Shown here: positions 7,341-9,098 of the stretch, piece by piece
How positions within the stretch are numbered: the stretch's first letter is position 1
How the letters are laid out: the number at the start of each line of letters is the position of its first letter
NCBI GenBank assembly: GCA_030145015.1
Contig: JAQYWI010000207.1
Location: forward strand, 1-9,098
DNA length: 9,098 nucleotides
DNA from: Desulfobacterales bacterium
GTDB taxonomy: Bacteria > Desulfobacterota > Desulfobacteria > Desulfobacterales > JAHEIW01
Direction of reading: 5' to 3'
Position numbers and translations under genes: made by a program
Notes under the pieces: generated by a model
Database searches by the model: none
What the model was told of the DNA's origin: nothing
What the model saw: only the letters and a program-made list of their open reading frames with translations

Positions 7341-7358
7341 ATTGGACTAAAGTCCAAT
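7341..7358. promoter_or_regulatory. Palindrome upstream of pta: candidate operator or 5'-UTR hairpin
   Basis: attggact (7341-7348) and agtccaat (7351-7358) are perfect complements around a 2-nt centre. The element directly abuts the AGGAGG ribosome binding site of pta (7335-7340) and lies between the predicted transcription start and the ATG. A third half-site, gtccaat, lies at 7374-7380. The half-sites start at 7341, 7352 and 7374, i.e. in 11-nt steps. Binding by a dimeric repressor, or an mRNA hairpin touching the ribosome binding site, are both plausible. Which protein or signal is involved is unknown. Confidence 0.45.
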
Positions 7359-7387
7359 CCACCTGTGCTCAATGTCCAATTGACCGA

Positions 7388-7396
7388 ATTATACCA
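7388..7396 (-). promoter_or_regulatory. Predicted extended -10 promoter for pta(-ackA)
   Basis: The minus strand reads TGGTATAAT, a perfect TATAAT (7393-7388) with the TGn extension. The -35 at the usual distance (TTCGCC, 7417-7412, 18-nt spacer) is poor, as is common when the -10 is extended. Transcription would begin near 7381, giving a leader of about 50 nt that contains the palindrome at 7341-7358. Confidence 0.5.
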
Positions 7397-7751
7397 ACCC
7401 GGTACCGTAACGGCGAATCTTCGACGCTGACTTTTAAACGCCTGATATTTTCGCTAACTGTTCGAAAACATTATCATCTGTTAATTTAAAGTCAATATGT
7501 ACTGTTTTAAGATAATCCTGGCAAAGATTCATTAAAATAATGAAAATCAGTTTAAATGGATTTATTCGGTCAGCAAAACCGTATCCAACTAAAAATAATA
7601 GGTATTCGCATTTTATGCTTGCGCTTCCTGTTTTTTGTGATAAAAACATGGGGTTATTCGCATTAGATTTCGCGATGGATGTCTCATACCTAAAATAGCG
7701 TTTCGGCTATTGAATTAGAAGATTCGGTTAAGAAGGGAAGGAAGATTCATC
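7397..7751. other. Divergent intergenic region between pta and mlaE
   Basis: This AT-rich stretch of about 355 nt contains no gene I can support. A 71-codon minus frame (7649-7434, ATG start, no ribosome binding site) encodes a somewhat protein-like sequence without recognisable family. I treat it as doubtful. The mlaE promoter should lie here: TAAAAT at 7691-7696 is a possible -10 but has no good -35. A 6-bp inverted repeat (aatagc 7694-7699, gctatt 7706-7711) overlaps it and could be an operator or chance. Confidence 0.45.
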
Positions 7752-8600
7752 ATGGCAGAAAATTCCACAGAACAAAACCCGTCCGACGCGATCGCTTTAG
7801 AGAAACCGGGAAATGCGCTTACCTGGATTTTTCATTCATTCGGAGCGCGTGCGATCAGGATCAACGGCAACCTGGGGGCTATAGCGATCTTTTTTTTCCG
7901 CGCCCTTATCATGACTTTCCACCCCAGGCAGTTCTCCGCCATTGTCCAGCAGATATACTTTATCGGGGCCAAATCCGTGCAAATCGTTATGCTGGTGGGC
8001 TTTTTTACCGGCATGGTCCTGGGCCTGCAACTGTACTTTGTGCTGGTTAAATTCGGCTCGGTGGGGGTGCTGGGTACCGCCGTTGCGCTTTCATTAATCC
8101 GCGAAATGGGACCGGTTTTAACCGCGATTATGATTACGGCCCGGGCCGGATCGGCCATGACGGCTGAAATCGGCATCCAGCGCATATCCGAACAGATCGA
8201 TGCCCTGTCCACCATGCGCATCGATCCGGTGGGGTATTTGATCAGCCCGCGGATTGCCGCGGCGGTTATCAGTTTTCCGATCTTGACGACATTGTTTGAT
8301 CTTATCGGTATCTTTGGCGGATGGATCAGCGGCTGTCTTTTACTGGGGGTTAATTCCGGGGCCTACTATTATCGGGTCGTTTCCGCCACCCAGATGGAAG
8401 ATATCACCGGGGGCCTGGTAAAATCCCTGGTTTTCGGGGTTCTGGTTGTTACCATTTGCTGTTTCCAGGGTTTTTACACCCATATGCGCACTGACAGTTA
8501 CGGCGCCAGAAGTGTCAGTCTGTCGACCACATCGGCGGTCGTGCTCTCGTGTGTGATGATCCTGATTTCAGATTATATCGTAACCTCTTTCATCATGTAG
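7752..8600 (+). CDS. mlaE: MlaE-family permease of an Mla phospholipid ABC transporter
   Basis: Inner-membrane permease that, with the MlaF ATPase and an MCE protein, moves phospholipids between inner and outer membranes. It has 282 aa, close to the family's about 260 plus a 20-30 residue polar N-terminal extension. Amphipathic/hydrophobic segments cover about 42-58, 75-100, 103-130, 165-200, 223-242 and 260-281. Hallmark MlaE motifs are REMGPVLTAIM (117-127), ARAGSAMTAEIG (130-141), EQIDALSTM (147-155) and GARSVSLSTTSAVV (251-264). An AAGGA ribosome binding site lies 9 nt before the ATG. It is the first gene of a plus-strand operon, divergent from pta. mlaF follows after 9 nt. The MCE substrate-binding gene (mlaD-like) would be expected beyond the right edge. 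Whether the direction is retrograde or anterograde cannot be read from sequence. Confidence 0.93.
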   Translation: MAENSTEQNPSDAIALEKPGNALTWIFHSFGARAIRINGNLGAIAIFFFRALIMTFHPRQFSAIVQQIYFIGAKSVQIVMLVGFFTGMVLGLQLYFVLVKFGSVGVLGTAVALSLIREMGPVLTAIMITARAGSAMTAEIGIQRISEQIDALSTMRIDPVGYLISPRIAAAVISFPILTTLFDLIGIFGGWISGCLLLGVNSGAYYYRVVSATQMEDITGGLVKSLVFGVLVVTICCFQGFYTHMRTDSYGARSVSLSTTSAVVLSCVMILISDYIVTSFIM

Positions 8601-8609
8601 GGGCCTATT

Positions 8610-9098
8610 ATGGAAAAAGAACCAATAATCGAATTTAAAGGTGTGACCAAGCGATTCGACGTGCGCACCATTCTGGATAAGGTCGACTTTAAAATTTATG
8701 AGGGCGAAGTGACCACCCTGATCGGATTGAGCGGTACGGGCAAGAGCGTGACGCTCAAGCACATTATCGGGCTGCTCAAACCCGATGAGGGTCAGGTTCT
8801 GTACCGGGGCAAACCCATCGATGAAATGAGCAAAAAAGAATGGAAGGAATACATGGGTTCGATCAGTTATATGTTTCAGAACAATGCCCTTTTTGACTCG
8901 ATGACGATTGTTGAAAATGTGGCCCTTCCATTGCGTCAGACCACCCATCTGGGTAAAAAGGAAATTGTGGACAAGGCCATGGCCAGCATCGAACAGACCG
9001 AACTGACCGAGGTGTTTGATAAATACCCGTCTGAACTGTCGGGCGGCATGCAGAAGCGGGCCGCACTGGCCCGGGCGCTGGTGACCGATCCGTCCCTG
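8610..9098 (+). CDS. mlaF: MlaF-family ABC transporter ATPase (C-terminus cut by window edge)
   Basis: Cytoplasmic ATPase partner of MlaE. I translated 163 residues from the ATG at 8610, open to the right edge; the family is about 250-270 aa. Visible motifs are Walker A GLSGTGKS (39-46), Q-loop Gln90 in YMFQNNALFDSMT and the ABC signature LSGGMQKR (143-150). Walker B, the D-loop and the switch histidine lie beyond the window. The Q-loop context (NNALFDSMTIVENVALPLR) is typical of the MlaF/MkL subfamily. An AGGGG ribosome binding site (8599-8603) overlaps the mlaE TAG stop and lies 6 nt before this ATG, so translation of the two is likely coupled. Confidence 0.93.
   Translation, partial: MEKEPIIEFKGVTKRFDVRTILDKVDFKIYEGEVTTLIGLSGTGKSVTLKHIIGLLKPDEGQVLYRGKPIDEMSKKEWKEYMGSISYMFQNNALFDSMTIVENVALPLRQTTHLGKKEIVDKAMASIEQTELTEVFDKYPSELSGGMQKRAALARALVTDPSL

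Noticed and set aside
8568..8948. Minus-strand open frame of 126 codons
   Set aside because: It is antisense to the mlaE end and mlaF, which carries Walker A and ABC signature motifs.

Overview
The window looks like chromosomal, mostly housekeeping DNA from a Gram-negative (diderm) bacterium. The best guess is a Desulfobacterota-type (delta-proteobacterial) anaerobe. This rests on a full-length Pta with an N-terminal P-loop/DRTGG region paired with AckA, a plant-like cofactor-independent phosphoglycerate mutase, an Na_H_antiport_3-type antiporter, an Mla-type lipid transporter (which implies an outer membrane), and short intergenic repeats of a style I associate with that group. The taxonomic call is inference and is not proven by the window.

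Layout. From 7329 down to 1 everything reads on the minus strand, in the order pta (7329-5233), ackA (5039-3819), a putative Na+/H+ antiporter (3407-1584) and gpmI (1257 to beyond the left edge). A 422-nt divergent intergenic region (7330-7751) separates this block from a plus-strand mla operon: mlaE (7752-8600) and mlaF (8610 to beyond the right edge). Both edge genes are cut by the window, not visibly broken.

Function. Pta and AckA together interconvert acetyl-CoA and acetate with ATP gain (or acetate activation in reverse). GpmI interconverts 3- and 2-phosphoglycerate in glycolysis/gluconeogenesis. The antiporter is a predicted inner-membrane cation/proton exchanger. MlaE and MlaF are the permease and ATPase of a phospholipid transporter linking inner and outer membranes.

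Non-coding DNA. The gaps between the minus-strand genes are long for an operon (193, 411 and 326 nt) and hold the most unusual material. (1) Between the antiporter and gpmI lies a pair of inverted REP/BIME-like elements. Each has a long hairpin with the same loop and a second short hairpin, and the stems differ by compensatory base-pair changes. (2) Between pta and ackA lies a 79-nt array of nine 9-mers arranged as four direct units, one central unit and four inverted units, next to four tandem heptamers. (3) Just upstream of the pta ribosome binding site is an 18-nt palindrome, about 30 nt downstream of a good extended -10 promoter. I see no phage, insertion sequence, CRISPR, tRNA or rRNA, and no convincing new multi-gene system. 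The novelty here lies in the repeats.
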